Positions 32,903 to 41,512 are shown, numbered from the stretch's first letter. The stretch: DNA of 51,911 nucleotides from Clostridia bacterium (GCA_017481825.1 JAFUOR010000096.1:1-51911); one strand, 5' to 3'. The notes: generated by a model not told the origin, from the letters alone. Program-made: numbers and translations.

Positions 32903-34211
32903 TCCCATCAAAATCTCCGCACTGCAGTTGGAGAACGTCAAGCGCGTCCGCGCTGTCGCCCTGACGCCCACAGAGAACGGCCTGACCATCCTCGGCGGAC
33001 GCAACGGCCAGGGCAAGACCTCCGTGCTGGACGCCATCGCCTGGGCGCTGGGCGGCGACCGCTACAAGCCCACCGGCGCAGCCCGTGAAGGTTCCGTATT
33101 GCCGCCGGACATCCGCATCACCCTGTCCAACGGTCTGTTGGTGGAGCGCAAGGGCAAGAACTCTTCCCTGACCGTTACCGACCCGGAGGGCAAGCGCTAC
33201 GGCCAGAAGCTCCTGGACGCCTTCGTGGGTACCTTCGCCATCGACCTGCCCAGGTTCCTGCACGCCTCCGACAAGGAGAAGGCCGAGACGCTGCTCAGGG
33301 TCATCGGCGTGGGCGACCAACTGAAGGAGCTGGAGCACAAGTGCGAGGACGTGTACAGCCACCGCCACGCCGTCGGGCAGATCGTCACCCAGAAGGAAGC
33401 CCACGCGAAGGAGCTGCCCTTCCATGAGGGGCTGCCGGAGGAGCCTGTCAGCGCCTCCGACCTGATCCGCCGGCAGCAGGACATCCTCCTGCGCAACGCC
33501 GAGAACGCCCGCAAGCGCGCCCGTAAGGCAGAGCTGGAGCAGCGCCGAATTGATCTGGACAAGCAGATCGCACGCCTGATGAACGAAGCCAATCAGGTCG
33601 TCGCTGATCTGAAGGTCGCTGAAATGGATGCCCTCGACCTGTACGACGAGTCCACCGCCGAGCTGGAGCAGAACATCCGCGACGTGGACATGCTCAACGC
33701 GAAGATCCGCCAGAACCTCGACCGCCGCCGCGCAGATGCAGAAGCCAAGGCCGCCGCCGACCAGTACAACGACCTGACGAACCAGCTGGAGAAGCTCCGC
33801 GCAGACAAGCGTGCGCTGCTGGACGGCGCCGCCCTCCCCCTGCCCGGTCTGACCGTGGAGAACGGCTGCCTCACCTACAAGGGGCACCGCTGGGACTGCA
33901 TGTCCGGCGCGGAGCAGCTGATCGTCGGTACCGCCATCGCCCGGGCGCTGAACCCCAGCTGCGGCTTCGTTCTGCTGGACAAGCTGGAGCAGCTGGACGC
34001 ACATACGCTGAACATCTTCAATGGCTGGCTCATGCAGCACGGTCTGCAGGCGATCGCGACGCGGGTCTCCACCGGCAGCGAGTGCACCGTCATCATCGAA
34101 GACGGGGGACTTCGTCCCGATTTCCCGCCCATCACCGAGGGAAGCCAACAGGGCGCTCGCGCCCCTGAGCCGTCCACCCCCTTCAGAACATGGAAAGCAG
34201 GTGAATTCTAA
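32895..34211 (+). CDS. SbcC/Rad50-like AAA ATPase
   Basis: 438 residues. Walker A GGRNGQGKTS at 34-43, a coiled-coil centre near 150-310 interrupted by basic stretches, a signature-like MSGAEQLIVGTAIA and Walker B FVLLDKLEQLD near 355, where the usual catalytic Glu after the Asp is a Lys-Leu. Head-domain ATPases of this kind pair with nucleases or annealing proteins in phage recombination. GGAGG precedes the ATG at 32895. The stop overlaps the Sak4-like gene (TAATG). Confidence 0.85.
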   Translation: MTDPIKISALQLENVKRVRAVALTPTENGLTILGGRNGQGKTSVLDAIAWALGGDRYKPTGAAREGSVLPPDIRITLSNGLLVERKGKNSSLTVTDPEGKRYGQKLLDAFVGTFAIDLPRFLHASDKEKAETLLRVIGVGDQLKELEHKCEDVYSHRHAVGQIVTQKEAHAKELPFHEGLPEEPVSASDLIRRQQDILLRNAENARKRARKAELEQRRIDLDKQIARLMNEANQVVADLKVAEMDALDLYDESTAELEQNIRDVDMLNAKIRQNLDRRRADAEAKAAADQYNDLTNQLEKLRADKRALLDGAALPLPGLTVENGCLTYKGHRWDCMSGAEQLIVGTAIARALNPSCGFVLLDKLEQLDAHTLNIFNGWLMQHGLQAIATRVSTGSECTVIIEDGGLRPDFPPITEGSQQGARAPEPSTPFRTWKAGEF

Positions 34212-35308
34212 TGCAGCTTGAACACGGCAGAAAATCCGCCGCCCTGAAGGTCGTCGTGTACGGCCCCGAGGGCATTGGCAAAAGTACCTTTGCCAGCATG
34301 TTTCCCCGCCCGGTGTTCATCGACACCGAGGGTAGCACGACCCACATGGACGTGACCCGTACCCCTAAGCCCCTTTCCTGGACAGAGCTGACAATGCAGG
34401 TGCAGCACTTCATCCAGCACCCTGACATGCTGGCCACTCTGATCGTCGATACCGCCGACTGGGCCGAGAAACTCTGCGCAGAGCAGCTATGCAGCTCCAA
34501 GGGTGTGTCCGGCATCGAGGATTTCGGCTATGGCAAGGGTTATACCTATCTGAAAGAGGAATACGGCAAATTCCTCAACCAACTGGAGACGCTGAAAAAC
34601 CGCGGCGTGCATGTCGTCCTGACAGCCCACGCACAGATGCGTAAATTTGAACTTCCGGACGAAATGGGTTCCTATGACCGATGGGAGCTGAAGCTCTCAA
34701 AGCAAACCTTCCCGCTGGTGAAGGAATGGGCGGACATGATCCTCTTTGCGAACTACAAGACATTCGTCATCAATGTGGATGGCCAGGGTGCACAGAAGGG
34801 TAAAAACAAGGCAACCGGCGGCAAGCGGGTCATGTACGCCAACCATCATGTGTGCTGGGATGCAAAGAACCGCTTCGGCCTCCCGGATGAAATGCCCTTT
34901 GACTATGGGCAGATCAGCCATTTGATTACCGACCTGCAGCCGGCGCTGATCCCCGAGCCCATCCCGCAGGCAGTGCCGACGCCCGCCCCTGTACCCATCC
35001 CTACTGCACCGCCTGTGCCTGCGCCCATCCCCGCAGCACCCGTAGGGGCGAGCACTGCTCGCCCGTCCGCCCCCGACTCCGATTATTCCCTGCCCCCGGA
35101 CATTCCCCCTGCGCTCGCCGCCCTGATGGCGGTCAACAGGATTCAGCCCATCGAGGTGCAGGCGGTCGCTGCCCAGCGCGGATTCTTCCCGGCGGACATG
35201 CCCATCAGCAGCTATCCCGATGAATTCATCAACGGCTGGTGCATCGGCTTCTGGCCGCAGGTGGAAGCCGCTGTCCTCGCAAACCGCAGCGCCCCCACAC
35301 CCTTTTAA
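34211..35308 (+). CDS. Sak4-like RecA-fold ATPase (AAA_24 family)
   Basis: 365 residues. Walker A YGPEGIGKST (17-26), Walker B-like TLIVDTADW and the segment VVLTAHAQMRK are typical of phage nucleotide-binding Sak4-type proteins, which act in single-strand annealing recombination. After the core comes a proline-rich linker (about 245-285) and then a small C-terminal domain (DIPPALAALMAVNRIQP). The linker includes a palindromic DNA element read in frame as PVGASTARPSAP. Confidence 0.85.
   Translation: MQLEHGRKSAALKVVVYGPEGIGKSTFASMFPRPVFIDTEGSTTHMDVTRTPKPLSWTELTMQVQHFIQHPDMLATLIVDTADWAEKLCAEQLCSSKGVSGIEDFGYGKGYTYLKEEYGKFLNQLETLKNRGVHVVLTAHAQMRKFELPDEMGSYDRWELKLSKQTFPLVKEWADMILFANYKTFVINVDGQGAQKGKNKATGGKRVMYANHHVCWDAKNRFGLPDEMPFDYGQISHLITDLQPALIPEPIPQAVPTPAPVPIPTAPPVPAPIPAAPVGASTARPSAPDSDYSLPPDIPPALAALMAVNRIQPIEVQAVAAQRGFFPADMPISSYPDEFINGWCIGFWPQVEAAVLANRSAPTPF
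35042..35064. repeat. GTAGGGGCG palindromic element, copy 1 (inside coding sequence)
   Basis: GTAG followed by the perfect palindrome GGGCGAGCA-C-TGCTCGCCC (9-base arms). It is in frame within the Sak4-like gene and supplies linker residues. It shares its first nine bases with copies at 38663 and 49299. Confidence 0.8.
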
Positions 35309-35341
35309 AGATCGACACACAATAAGGAGGTACAATACCAC

Positions 35342-35932
35342 ATGTCTGAACTGTACAACAACCAACAGCCCCGCGAACTGAATTGGGACGACCCGATCGC
35401 CAACGAGGATATCGAGCTTCCCTTTCTGCCCGACGGCGACTATCCCTTCCAGGTCGTTTCCTTTGAGAAAGCCCGCCATAATCCCCGTGAGGGCGGCAAG
35501 CTCCCGCCCTGCAACAAGGCGATCCTGACCGTCCGCGTGACCGACCGCATGAGCGGACGCACGGCGGATATCCGACACAGCCTGTTCCTTCACACCTCGA
35601 TGGAGTGGCGTCTGTGCGAGTTTTTCTCCGCGATCGGACAGCGCCAGAAGGGCGAAACGCTGAAGATGGACTGGTCGCGGATCGTCGGCTCCAGCGGCTT
35701 GTGCAAGATCAAGAAGCAGGAGCGCCGCGACGGACGCGCCGCCAGCGAGATCGACCGATTCTACCCGACGTATGATCTGCCCGCCGGTGCTGTACCTGCC
35801 GCAGTTCCTGCAGCCTATCAGCAGCCCGCGCCTGCCTCCGCGCCTGCCTACACGCCTCCGGCATACAGCCAGCCTCAGCAGAGCTACGCAGCACCTCAGC
35901 AGCCTGCTGGCGGTACCTACAACCGCTTCTAA
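35342..35932 (+). CDS. DUF669 domain protein (phage single-strand-binding-like)
   Basis: 196 residues. LPDGDYPFQVVSFEKARH near 30-48, ILTVRVTDR, LHTSMEWRLCEFFSAIGQR and a late GLCKIKKQERRDGR follow the DUF669 pattern; the family is associated with phage recombination modules next to Sak4-type ATPases. The C-terminal 50 residues are Pro/Ala/Gln-rich and disordered, as in SSB tails. AAGGAGG precedes the ATG. Confidence 0.82.
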   Translation: MSELYNNQQPRELNWDDPIANEDIELPFLPDGDYPFQVVSFEKARHNPREGGKLPPCNKAILTVRVTDRMSGRTADIRHSLFLHTSMEWRLCEFFSAIGQRQKGETLKMDWSRIVGSSGLCKIKKQERRDGRAASEIDRFYPTYDLPAGAVPAAVPAAYQQPAPASAPAYTPPAYSQPQQSYAAPQQPAGGTYNRF

Positions 35933-35940
35933 GCCACATC

Positions 35941-35975
35941 ACGGCGGATGGGTCGTCCGTCCGCCGTCTTTCTTT
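35941..35975 (+). terminator. Terminator-like hairpin inside the early operon
   Basis: ACGGCGGA (35941-35948) pairs with TCCGCCGT (35960-35967), followed by CTTTCTTT. It lies between DUF669 and the helicase gene, so it would reduce downstream expression unless antiterminated. Confidence 0.55.
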
Positions 35976-35993
35976 GACGCATAAGGAGGCAAT

Positions 35994-37607
35994 ATGCCCA
36001 TTACATTACGTCCCTATCAGCAGGAAGCCCGCGAGGCCGTCCACCGGGAGTGGGAGGCGCGCCGTTCGACTCTGCTGGTCATCCCCACCGGCGGAGGCAA
36101 GACCATCATCTTCTCCGCCATCATCGAGGACTGCGTCCGCAAGGGTCAGCGCGTGCTGGTGCTCGCCCACCGCAGCGAGCTGCTGGATCAGGCCGCGGAC
36201 AAGCTGCACAAGTCCACCGGGCTGCAGTGTGCCGTGGAGAAGGCCGAGCAGAGCTGCATCGGCAGCTGGTTCCGGGTGGTGGTCGGCTCCGTGCAGACAT
36301 TGCAGCGCGAGAAGCGCCTCAACCAGTTCGACCCCGACTTCTTCGACGTGATCATCATCGACGAAGCCCACCACGCCCTCGCCGACGGCTACCGGGTTAT
36401 CCTCGACCACTTTACTCGCGCGAAGATCCTCGGCGTGACCGCCACGCCCGATCGCGGCGACATGAAGGATCTGGGTGCGGTGTTCGAGTCCCTGGCCTAC
36501 GAGTACACCCTGCCCCGCGCGGTCAACGAGGGATATCTGGCCCCGATCAAGGCCGTCACCATCCCCCTGAAGCTGGACATCTCCCAGGTGGGTGTGCAGC
36601 AGGGCGACTACAAGCCCGGCGAGCTGGGCACCGCCCTCGACCCGTACCTGGAGCAGATCGCCGAGGTCATCGCCCGGGAGTGCGCAGACCGCAAGACCGT
36701 GATCTTCCTGCCTCTGATCGCCACCGCACAGAAGATGCGCGACATCCTGAACCGTCACGCTATGCGCGCTGCCGAGGTCAACGGACAGAGCGCTGACCGG
36801 GCGGAAGTCCTGGCCGACTTTGACAACGATAAGTATAACGTCCTGTGCAACGCGATGCTGCTGACCGAGGGCTGGGACTGCCCCAGCGTGGACTGCATCG
36901 TCGTCCTGCGCCCCACGAAGCAACGCGGCCTCTACTGCCAAATGGTGGGCCGGGGAACGCGCCTCCACCCGGGCAAGGATCACCTGCTCCTGCTGGATTT
37001 CCTCTGGCACACCGAGCGCCACCAGCTTTGCCGTCCGGCGCACCTGATCGCCAAGACCGACGACGTCGCCCGCAAGATGGTGGAGACCATGGAGGGCGCT
37101 GCCGGCAGTGCCGCCGTTGACCTGATGGCTGCCGAAAGCAAGGCCACCCAGGACGTGGTCGCAGACCGCGAGGCGTCCCTGGCCAAGCAGCTGCACGAGA
37201 TGCGCACCCGCAAGCGCAAGCTGGTGGACCCTTTGCAGTTCGAGATGTCCATCAAGGCGGAGGATCTGTCCAGCTACATCCCGACCTTCGGGTGGGAATC
37301 CGAGCCGCCCACGGACAAGCAGCGCGAACGCCTCGAAAAACTGGGGCTGTTCCCGGACGAGATCGACAGCGCCGGCAAGGCCGCAAAGCTGCTGGAGCGC
37401 CTGGACGCGCGCATCCAGTCCGGCCTGAGCACGCCCAAGCAGATCCGCTTCCTAGAGGGCAAGGGCTTCCAGCACGTCGGCACCTGGTCCTTCGAGGCGG
37501 CACGGAAGATGATCGACAGGATCGCGGCCAACATGTGGAGGATTCCGTTTGGCGTCGTGCCGGCAGCGTACAAGCCCGAAGCCGTACAAGAGAGGATGAT
37601 CGTATGA
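35994..37607 (+). CDS. SF2 DEAD/DEAH-box helicase
   Basis: 537 residues. Q-tip LRPYQQEA, motif I PTGGGKT (31-37), motif II DEAH in IIIDEAHH, motif III TATPDRGD, and motif VI QMVGRGTRLHPGK. Unwinds DNA or remodels replication forks in phage replication. The C-terminal 100 residues carry a repeated small motif (PTDKQRERLEKLGL, STPKQIRFLEGKGF) seen in such phage helicases. AAGGAGG lies ahead of the ATG. The last codons overlap the next gene (ATGA). Confidence 0.92.
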   Translation: MPITLRPYQQEAREAVHREWEARRSTLLVIPTGGGKTIIFSAIIEDCVRKGQRVLVLAHRSELLDQAADKLHKSTGLQCAVEKAEQSCIGSWFRVVVGSVQTLQREKRLNQFDPDFFDVIIIDEAHHALADGYRVILDHFTRAKILGVTATPDRGDMKDLGAVFESLAYEYTLPRAVNEGYLAPIKAVTIPLKLDISQVGVQQGDYKPGELGTALDPYLEQIAEVIARECADRKTVIFLPLIATAQKMRDILNRHAMRAAEVNGQSADRAEVLADFDNDKYNVLCNAMLLTEGWDCPSVDCIVVLRPTKQRGLYCQMVGRGTRLHPGKDHLLLLDFLWHTERHQLCRPAHLIAKTDDVARKMVETMEGAAGSAAVDLMAAESKATQDVVADREASLAKQLHEMRTRKRKLVDPLQFEMSIKAEDLSSYIPTFGWESEPPTDKQRERLEKLGLFPDEIDSAGKAAKLLERLDARIQSGLSTPKQIRFLEGKGFQHVGTWSFEAARKMIDRIAANMWRIPFGVVPAAYKPEAVQERMIV

Positions 37608-37951
37608 ACCGTGAAATGCAAGCCAGGCTGGTCGCCGTCCTGCGGGACGCGATGAACGCCCAGGGCATCACCCAGAACGACCTTGCCCGGAAGATCGGCA
37701 CATCCTCCGGGATGATCTCCCAGGCCTTCTCCGGCAAGGCTCAGATGCGCGAGGAGCGCTGGCGCATGTGCTGCGAAATCTGCGGCGTGGACTTTGACCG
37801 CTTCGTGGAGACCCAGCAGCGGGAGGTCGGGCAACGCCCGACTAGCGAGAGCGATTGCTTGCAATCGCCGAGCGTAGCCAGCGCCGGGCCTGCCCCGGTG
37901 ATGGCCGAACCAGAGCAGAGCAGAGCAAACCGAGCCTGTGCAGGCTCATGA
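37604..37951 (+). CDS. XRE-type HTH protein with repeat-derived tail
   Basis: 115 residues. Residues 5-65 form an HTH (GITQNDLARKIGTSSGMISQ, then MCCEICGVDFDRF). From about residue 75 the sequence is encoded by a chain of palindromic repeats and is low in structure (RPTSESDCLQSPSVASAG). A natural end near residue 75 is likely, with later insertion of repeats extending the frame. Role unknown; it may regulate late gene expression. Confidence 0.72.
   Translation: MNREMQARLVAVLRDAMNAQGITQNDLARKIGTSSGMISQAFSGKAQMREERWRMCCEICGVDFDRFVETQQREVGQRPTSESDCLQSPSVASAGPAPVMAEPEQSRANRACAGS
37826..37868. repeat. Two adjacent palindromes within the HTH gene 3' end
   Basis: GTCGGGC-AAC-GCCCGAC (37826-37842) and GCGATTGC-TT-GCAATCGC (37851-37868), both perfect, 8 bases apart. 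A third weaker CCGGG/CCCGG pair follows near 37,885. Confidence 0.8.
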
Positions 37952-37967
37952 AGAGGAGGTACAACCC

Positions 37968-38168
37968 ATGCCCGTTGTGAAGAACACCGTTTCTGTTGAG
38001 TTGACCGCAACCCAATGCCTCATTCTGAAGAACTTTATTGAGGATGAACTCTTCCCCGTCATCCGCACCAATCACGAACTGGGCAGCTTCGCCTGGCTCA
38101 GCGACCTGGTGGATGCACATCACACCCTGGCGAAGGCGGTGGCCTGTCATGAAGAATGCTCTGCATGA
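37968..38168 (+). CDS. Small hypothetical phage protein
   Basis: 66 residues from the ATG after AGGAGG (MPVVKNTVSVELTATQ). Helical, with ILKNFIEDELFPVIRTN. It overlaps the next gene by 20 bases. No recognised domain. Confidence 0.65.
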   Translation: MPVVKNTVSVELTATQCLILKNFIEDELFPVIRTNHELGSFAWLSDLVDAHHTLAKAVACHEECSA

Positions 38169-38391
38169 TGTCTATCCCGCTTTTGTTAAACTCGAGTCCT
38201 GCACGCTTTTGAGCGACAACGATCTGATCGAACTTATACGCAGCCGCCTCGGAGATGACGTTGCGCTGGTGCTGGAGCATCGACTGGAGATCGCCAAACC
38301 GCCCGTCCCCGACTGGGAAGAACGGCTCGAAGATCTCTCCCATTACCTCGGACGCTGCTGCGACGTTCTGTCCGACTTAATCGACGAATGA
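38149..38391 (+). CDS. Small hypothetical phage protein
   Basis: 80 residues beginning MKNALHDVYPAFVKLESC, acidic and helical toward the end (LEDLSHYLGRCCDVLSDL). Overlap with the upstream gene suggests coupled translation. No family recognised. Confidence 0.6.
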   Translation: MKNALHDVYPAFVKLESCTLLSDNDLIELIRSRLGDDVALVLEHRLEIAKPPVPDWEERLEDLSHYLGRCCDVLSDLIDE

Positions 38392-38401
38392 GGTACACCC
38401 C

Positions 38402-40642
38402 ATGGACAAATACAACCCCCTCGACCTACTCACCCACATCGACCCGTCCCGCTGCACCTACCAGGAATGGCTGAACGTCGGCATGGCCCTGCACGCCGAA
38501 GGCTGCACCGCCGACGACTGGGACCGCTGGAGCCAGCAGGATCACAGCCGCTACCACCCCGGCGAATGCCACAAGAAATGGCGCGGCTTTGGCAGCGGCT
38601 CCGGTACCCACATCACCGGCGGCAGTCTGGTCGCGCTGGCCCGTCAGCAGGGAAACATGCCCGTAGGGGCGAGGCTTGCCCCGCCCGCCCCCGGGCGTGA
38701 ACTCAGCTGGGACGACACCATCCGCACCGACGACCTGGTTATCCTGGACAAGGACTTCATCCAGCCCCAGACCATTCATGAGCCCACGGACTGGAACCCC
38801 CGCCGCGAGCTGATCACCTACCTTGAAGCCCTCTTTGACTCCACCGACCGCGTCTCCTACGTCACCGAGACATGGGAAAAGGAAGGCAGGCACATGCCGA
38901 AAAAGGGCGCCTCCGACCGCACTGCCGGCGAACTGATCGCCGCCCTCCACCGCTGCACGGACATCTCCGACGTGATCGGCACCGTCAACGAGGAGGCTGG
39001 CGCGTGGATCCGCTTCAACCCCATGGACGGCAAGGACGTGCGCAACGACAACGTCACCGCCTTCAACTACGCGCTGGTAGAGTCCGACTCCCAGGACATC
39101 GAGAAGCAGTACGCCCTCATGCAGGAGCTGCAGCTGCCCATCAGAATTCTCGTGCACTCCGGCGGCAAATCCCTGCACGCCATCGTCCGCGTGGACGCAG
39201 GCAGCATCGAGGAATACCGCTCCCGGGTGGATTACCTGTACACCGTCTGCCGGAAGAACGGCCTGGAAATCGACGGCCAGAACAAGAACCCCAGCCGCCT
39301 CAGCCGCATGCCCGGCGTGATTCGCCGCGGCAAGAAGCAGTACATCGTTGCCCTGGACATGGGCCAGCCCTCCTTCACCGCGTGGAAGGAATACGTCGAA
39401 TCGGTCAACGATGATCTCCCGGACTTCGAGAGCATGGCGGACTACTTCGACGCGCCTCCCCCGCTGGCGGATGAGCTGATCGCCGGATGCCTGCGTCAGG
39501 GGCACAAGATGCTGCTCTCGGGTCCCAGCAAGGCGGGCAAATCCCTCGCGCTCATGGCGCTGACCATTGCCATCGCCGAGGGAATCCCGTGGATGGGCAT
39601 GCGCTGCCGTCAGGGACGCGTGCTCTACATCAACCTTGAGCTGGCCAGGGCAAGTTGCTGGCACCGCTTCAAGGGCATCTACGAGACACTGCACATCGCG
39701 CCGAAGGGACTGCGGAACCTCGATGTCTGGAACCTGCGCGGACACTCCCTGCCCATGGACAAGCTCACCCCGAAGCTCATCCGGCGCGCACTGAAGAACG
39801 ATTACACCGCTGTTATCATCGACCCGATCTATAAAATCATCACCGGCGATGAGAATTCCGCTGAGCAGATGATGCTGTTCTGCAACCAACTCGACCGCCT
39901 CTGCACCGAATTGGATACTGCCGTAATCTATTGTCACCATCACTCCAAGGGCGCGCAGGGCGGCAAACGAGCCATCGACCGCAGCTCCGGCAGCGGCGTC
40001 TTTGGCCGCGATCCAGACGCTCTCCTGGACATGATCGAGCTGGAGCTCTCCGAGGCGGCGCTGCGGCACCTGAAGGACCGCGCTGCGTGGGACGAGATCG
40101 TCCGCCAGCTGGACGTGCGCCTCCCCGACTGGCGGGACAGCTTTACCGCCGAGGATCAGCGCAGCCACATCGCTCTGAAGCTCGCCGCCCAGCTGAGGCT
40201 CCCTCCGCAGGATTATGCAGATCTGTGCGCCGGCATCGAGCGCGCCGAAATGCTCGCCGCCCAGAAGACCGCCTGGCGCATTGAGGCGACGCTGCGCGAG
40301 TTCCCCAAGTTCCCGCCCATTGACGTGTGGCTGGAATATCCCCTCCACCGGGTGGATGACACGGGGATCCTCGCGGATCTGGCGGCGGATGAGCAGCGCC
40401 CGGCATGGCAGAAGGCGACAAAGGCACGCAAGGCACATGCTGCTGCCAAGAAGGACGACGGCGCGGTGAGGTTCACAGAAGCGGTTAGCGCTGCCAATAT
40501 GGGCGAGCCGCCGACGCTGAAGGAACTCTCCGATTATCTGGGCATTTCAGAGCGTACATGCCGGGACAAGCTCAAGCAATACGGCTTCAAAATGGACAGC
40601 CGGACAAAGCTGATTATGAAAGCATCGACCTTACAAACATGA
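38402..40642 (+). CDS. Phage primase-helicase with PriCT-like, primase and RecA-fold ATPase domains
   Basis: 746 residues. Residues 1-80 resemble a PriCT-type domain (YQEWLNVGMALHAEG ... GGSLVALARQ). Residues 130-330 resemble an archaeo-eukaryotic-type primase core, with ESDSQD and SGGKSLHAIVRVD, and NPSRLSRMPG. Residues 355-580 are an AAA_25/RepA-like helicase with Walker A SGPSKAGKS (373-381), VIIDPIYK and YCHHHSKG. The C-terminus has an HTH (TLKELSDYLGISERTCRDKL). It probably primes and unwinds at the phage origin, for which a candidate follows immediately. A palindromic repeat is read in frame at residues 87-98. Confidence 0.85.
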   Translation: MDKYNPLDLLTHIDPSRCTYQEWLNVGMALHAEGCTADDWDRWSQQDHSRYHPGECHKKWRGFGSGSGTHITGGSLVALARQQGNMPVGARLAPPAPGRELSWDDTIRTDDLVILDKDFIQPQTIHEPTDWNPRRELITYLEALFDSTDRVSYVTETWEKEGRHMPKKGASDRTAGELIAALHRCTDISDVIGTVNEEAGAWIRFNPMDGKDVRNDNVTAFNYALVESDSQDIEKQYALMQELQLPIRILVHSGGKSLHAIVRVDAGSIEEYRSRVDYLYTVCRKNGLEIDGQNKNPSRLSRMPGVIRRGKKQYIVALDMGQPSFTAWKEYVESVNDDLPDFESMADYFDAPPPLADELIAGCLRQGHKMLLSGPSKAGKSLALMALTIAIAEGIPWMGMRCRQGRVLYINLELARASCWHRFKGIYETLHIAPKGLRNLDVWNLRGHSLPMDKLTPKLIRRALKNDYTAVIIDPIYKIITGDENSAEQMMLFCNQLDRLCTELDTAVIYCHHHSKGAQGGKRAIDRSSGSGVFGRDPDALLDMIELELSEAALRHLKDRAAWDEIVRQLDVRLPDWRDSFTAEDQRSHIALKLAAQLRLPPQDYADLCAGIERAEMLAAQKTAWRIEATLREFPKFPPIDVWLEYPLHRVDDTGILADLAADEQRPAWQKATKARKAHAAAKKDDGAVRFTEAVSAANMGEPPTLKELSDYLGISERTCRDKLKQYGFKMDSRTKLIMKASTLQT
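38663..38686. repeat. GTAGGGGCG palindromic element, copy 2 (inside coding sequence)
   Basis: GTAG then GGGCGAGGC-TT-GCCCCGCCC (8 of 9 positions pair). It lies between the PriCT-like and primase domains of the primase-helicase gene and encodes PVGARLAPPAPG, close to the peptide encoded by copy 1. Confidence 0.78.
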
Positions 40643-40703
40643 TCACCGCAAATTGTGGCGGCGACCATGAAAACATGATCACCACAAATTGTGGCGGCGA
40701 CCA
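40635..40703. repeat. Two 33-bp tandem repeats, candidate iterons
   Basis: Units at 40635-40667 and 40671-40703 differ at one position, with a period of 36 bases. Each contains GATCACC and an almost palindromic CCACAAATTGTGG core, then CGGCGACCA. The first unit overlaps the primase-helicase stop codon. Confidence 0.75.
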
Positions 40704-40704
40704 C

Positions 40705-40723
40705 TATATTACTTCGTAATATA
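40705..40723. repeat. AT-rich palindrome beside the tandem repeats
   Basis: TATATTAC-TTC-GTAATATA, perfect 8-base arms, directly after the second repeat, in an otherwise GC-rich region. It would be the easiest stretch to melt here, as expected for an origin unwinding element. Confidence 0.65.
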
Positions 40724-40746
40724 TCCTACGGTCTGACGTTGTCATC

Positions 40747-40797
40747 CCTTGAGAAGGGAAAGGGGCTCAGAGCATTGCCCCTTTTCCCCCTTCAAGG
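40747..40797. repeat. Long imperfect hairpin
   Basis: CCTTGA ... GGGAAAGGGGC pairs with GCCCCTTTTCCC ... TCAAGG around TCAGAGCATT. It resembles the CCTTCCCCTCAAGGGGAAGG class of interspersed hairpins, of which a clearer copy lies at 49,257. No T-run follows, so it is not a standard terminator. Confidence 0.6.
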
Positions 40798-40804
40798 AGA
40801 CGAC

Positions 40805-40846
40805 ATGACCCCTACCCCCTTGCGAAAGAAAGGAGCTCTCACATGA
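40805..40846 (+). CDS. Possible 13-codon leader ORF
   Basis: AAGGAG then ATG opens MTPTPLRKKGALT and its TGA overlaps the next gene's ATG as ATGA. Probably a translational coupler rather than a functional protein. Confidence 0.25.
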   Translation: MTPTPLRKKGALT

Positions 40847-41052
40847 ATACCCCCAAATGCAGCGAATGTCAATATCGGCTGCGTGAGCTTTACTTCGGCT
40901 ATCACAAGTACATCGAATTCTGCACAAATCCTGAATCAAAACCCCAAAATCGGGCGCACCGAGTAATCGGATGCGGGCGCACTTACGATGACAAGCCAGC
41001 CTCGGTCAAGACCTGTCCCCGCTGGTGTCCGCTGCGAAAGAAAGGTGATTGA
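40843..41052 (+). CDS. Small cysteine-rich phage protein
   Basis: 69 residues with CSEC near 6-9, and later Cys at EFCTNP, GCGRTY and TCPRWC, compatible with a small zinc-binding protein. AAAGGAG precedes the ATG. Function unknown. Confidence 0.68.
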   Translation: MNTPKCSECQYRLRELYFGYHKYIEFCTNPESKPQNRAHRVIGCGRTYDDKPASVKTCPRWCPLRKKGD

Positions 41053-41054
41053 GT

Positions 41055-41168
41055 ATGGCCAAACAATTCCGAATCCCCGCCAAGCAAATCATCCGCGGCT
41101 GCTCTGATTGCTGCCCGTACAGGGATGTGCAGATGGATATCGACGAAGAAACGGAGGACATCACATGA
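41055..41168 (+). CDS. Very small phage protein with CSDCC motif
   Basis: 37 residues, MAKQFRIPAKQIIRG then CSDCCPYRD and an acidic end. Preceded by AAAGGTGA and overlapping the next gene (ATGA). Similar small Cys-rich proteins are frequent in phage early regions. Confidence 0.5.
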   Translation: MAKQFRIPAKQIIRGCSDCCPYRDVQMDIDEETEDIT

Positions 41169-41512
41169 TCAGCAACGCTCTTAAGAACATGGTTGAATCA
41201 GCCGTCTGCACGGAGCATGCGGACATCAAACACATTCACGGCGAACGCTACGCCAGCGCCCATGAGGGCTACGGTGTCCTGATGGAGGAACTGCACGAAG
41301 CCACCGTTGAGCTGCGCGACCTGGACAGCCTCGTCCGGGAGCAGCTGATGGAGGATCTGCACGACAACGACCTGTCCGGCATGATCTGCTCCCTCACAGA
41401 TGTGGAGCTGTTCGCCCGGAAGCTCGCCTACGAGGCAATCCAGGTTGCCGCCGTGGCGCGGAAGATGGCGGACACGCTGGCGGAGATCAGGGAGGAGGCA
41501 GAAGGTGCATGA
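41165..41512 (+). CDS. MazG-like phage protein
   Basis: 115 residues. ASAHEGYGVLMEELHEATVE near 33-52 has the EExxE helix of all-alpha NTP pyrophosphohydrolases, and a second helix pair follows (LAYEAIQVAAVARKM). The second acidic motif of MazG is weak, so catalysis is uncertain. The start at 41165 overlaps the preceding stop. Confidence 0.65.
   Translation: MISNALKNMVESAVCTEHADIKHIHGERYASAHEGYGVLMEELHEATVELRDLDSLVREQLMEDLHDNDLSGMICSLTDVELFARKLAYEAIQVAAVARKMADTLAEIREEAEGA

Noticed and set aside
40747-40797. Terminator after the primase-helicase gene
   Set aside because: Stable hairpin without T-run and with coupled genes immediately after; treated as a repeat element.
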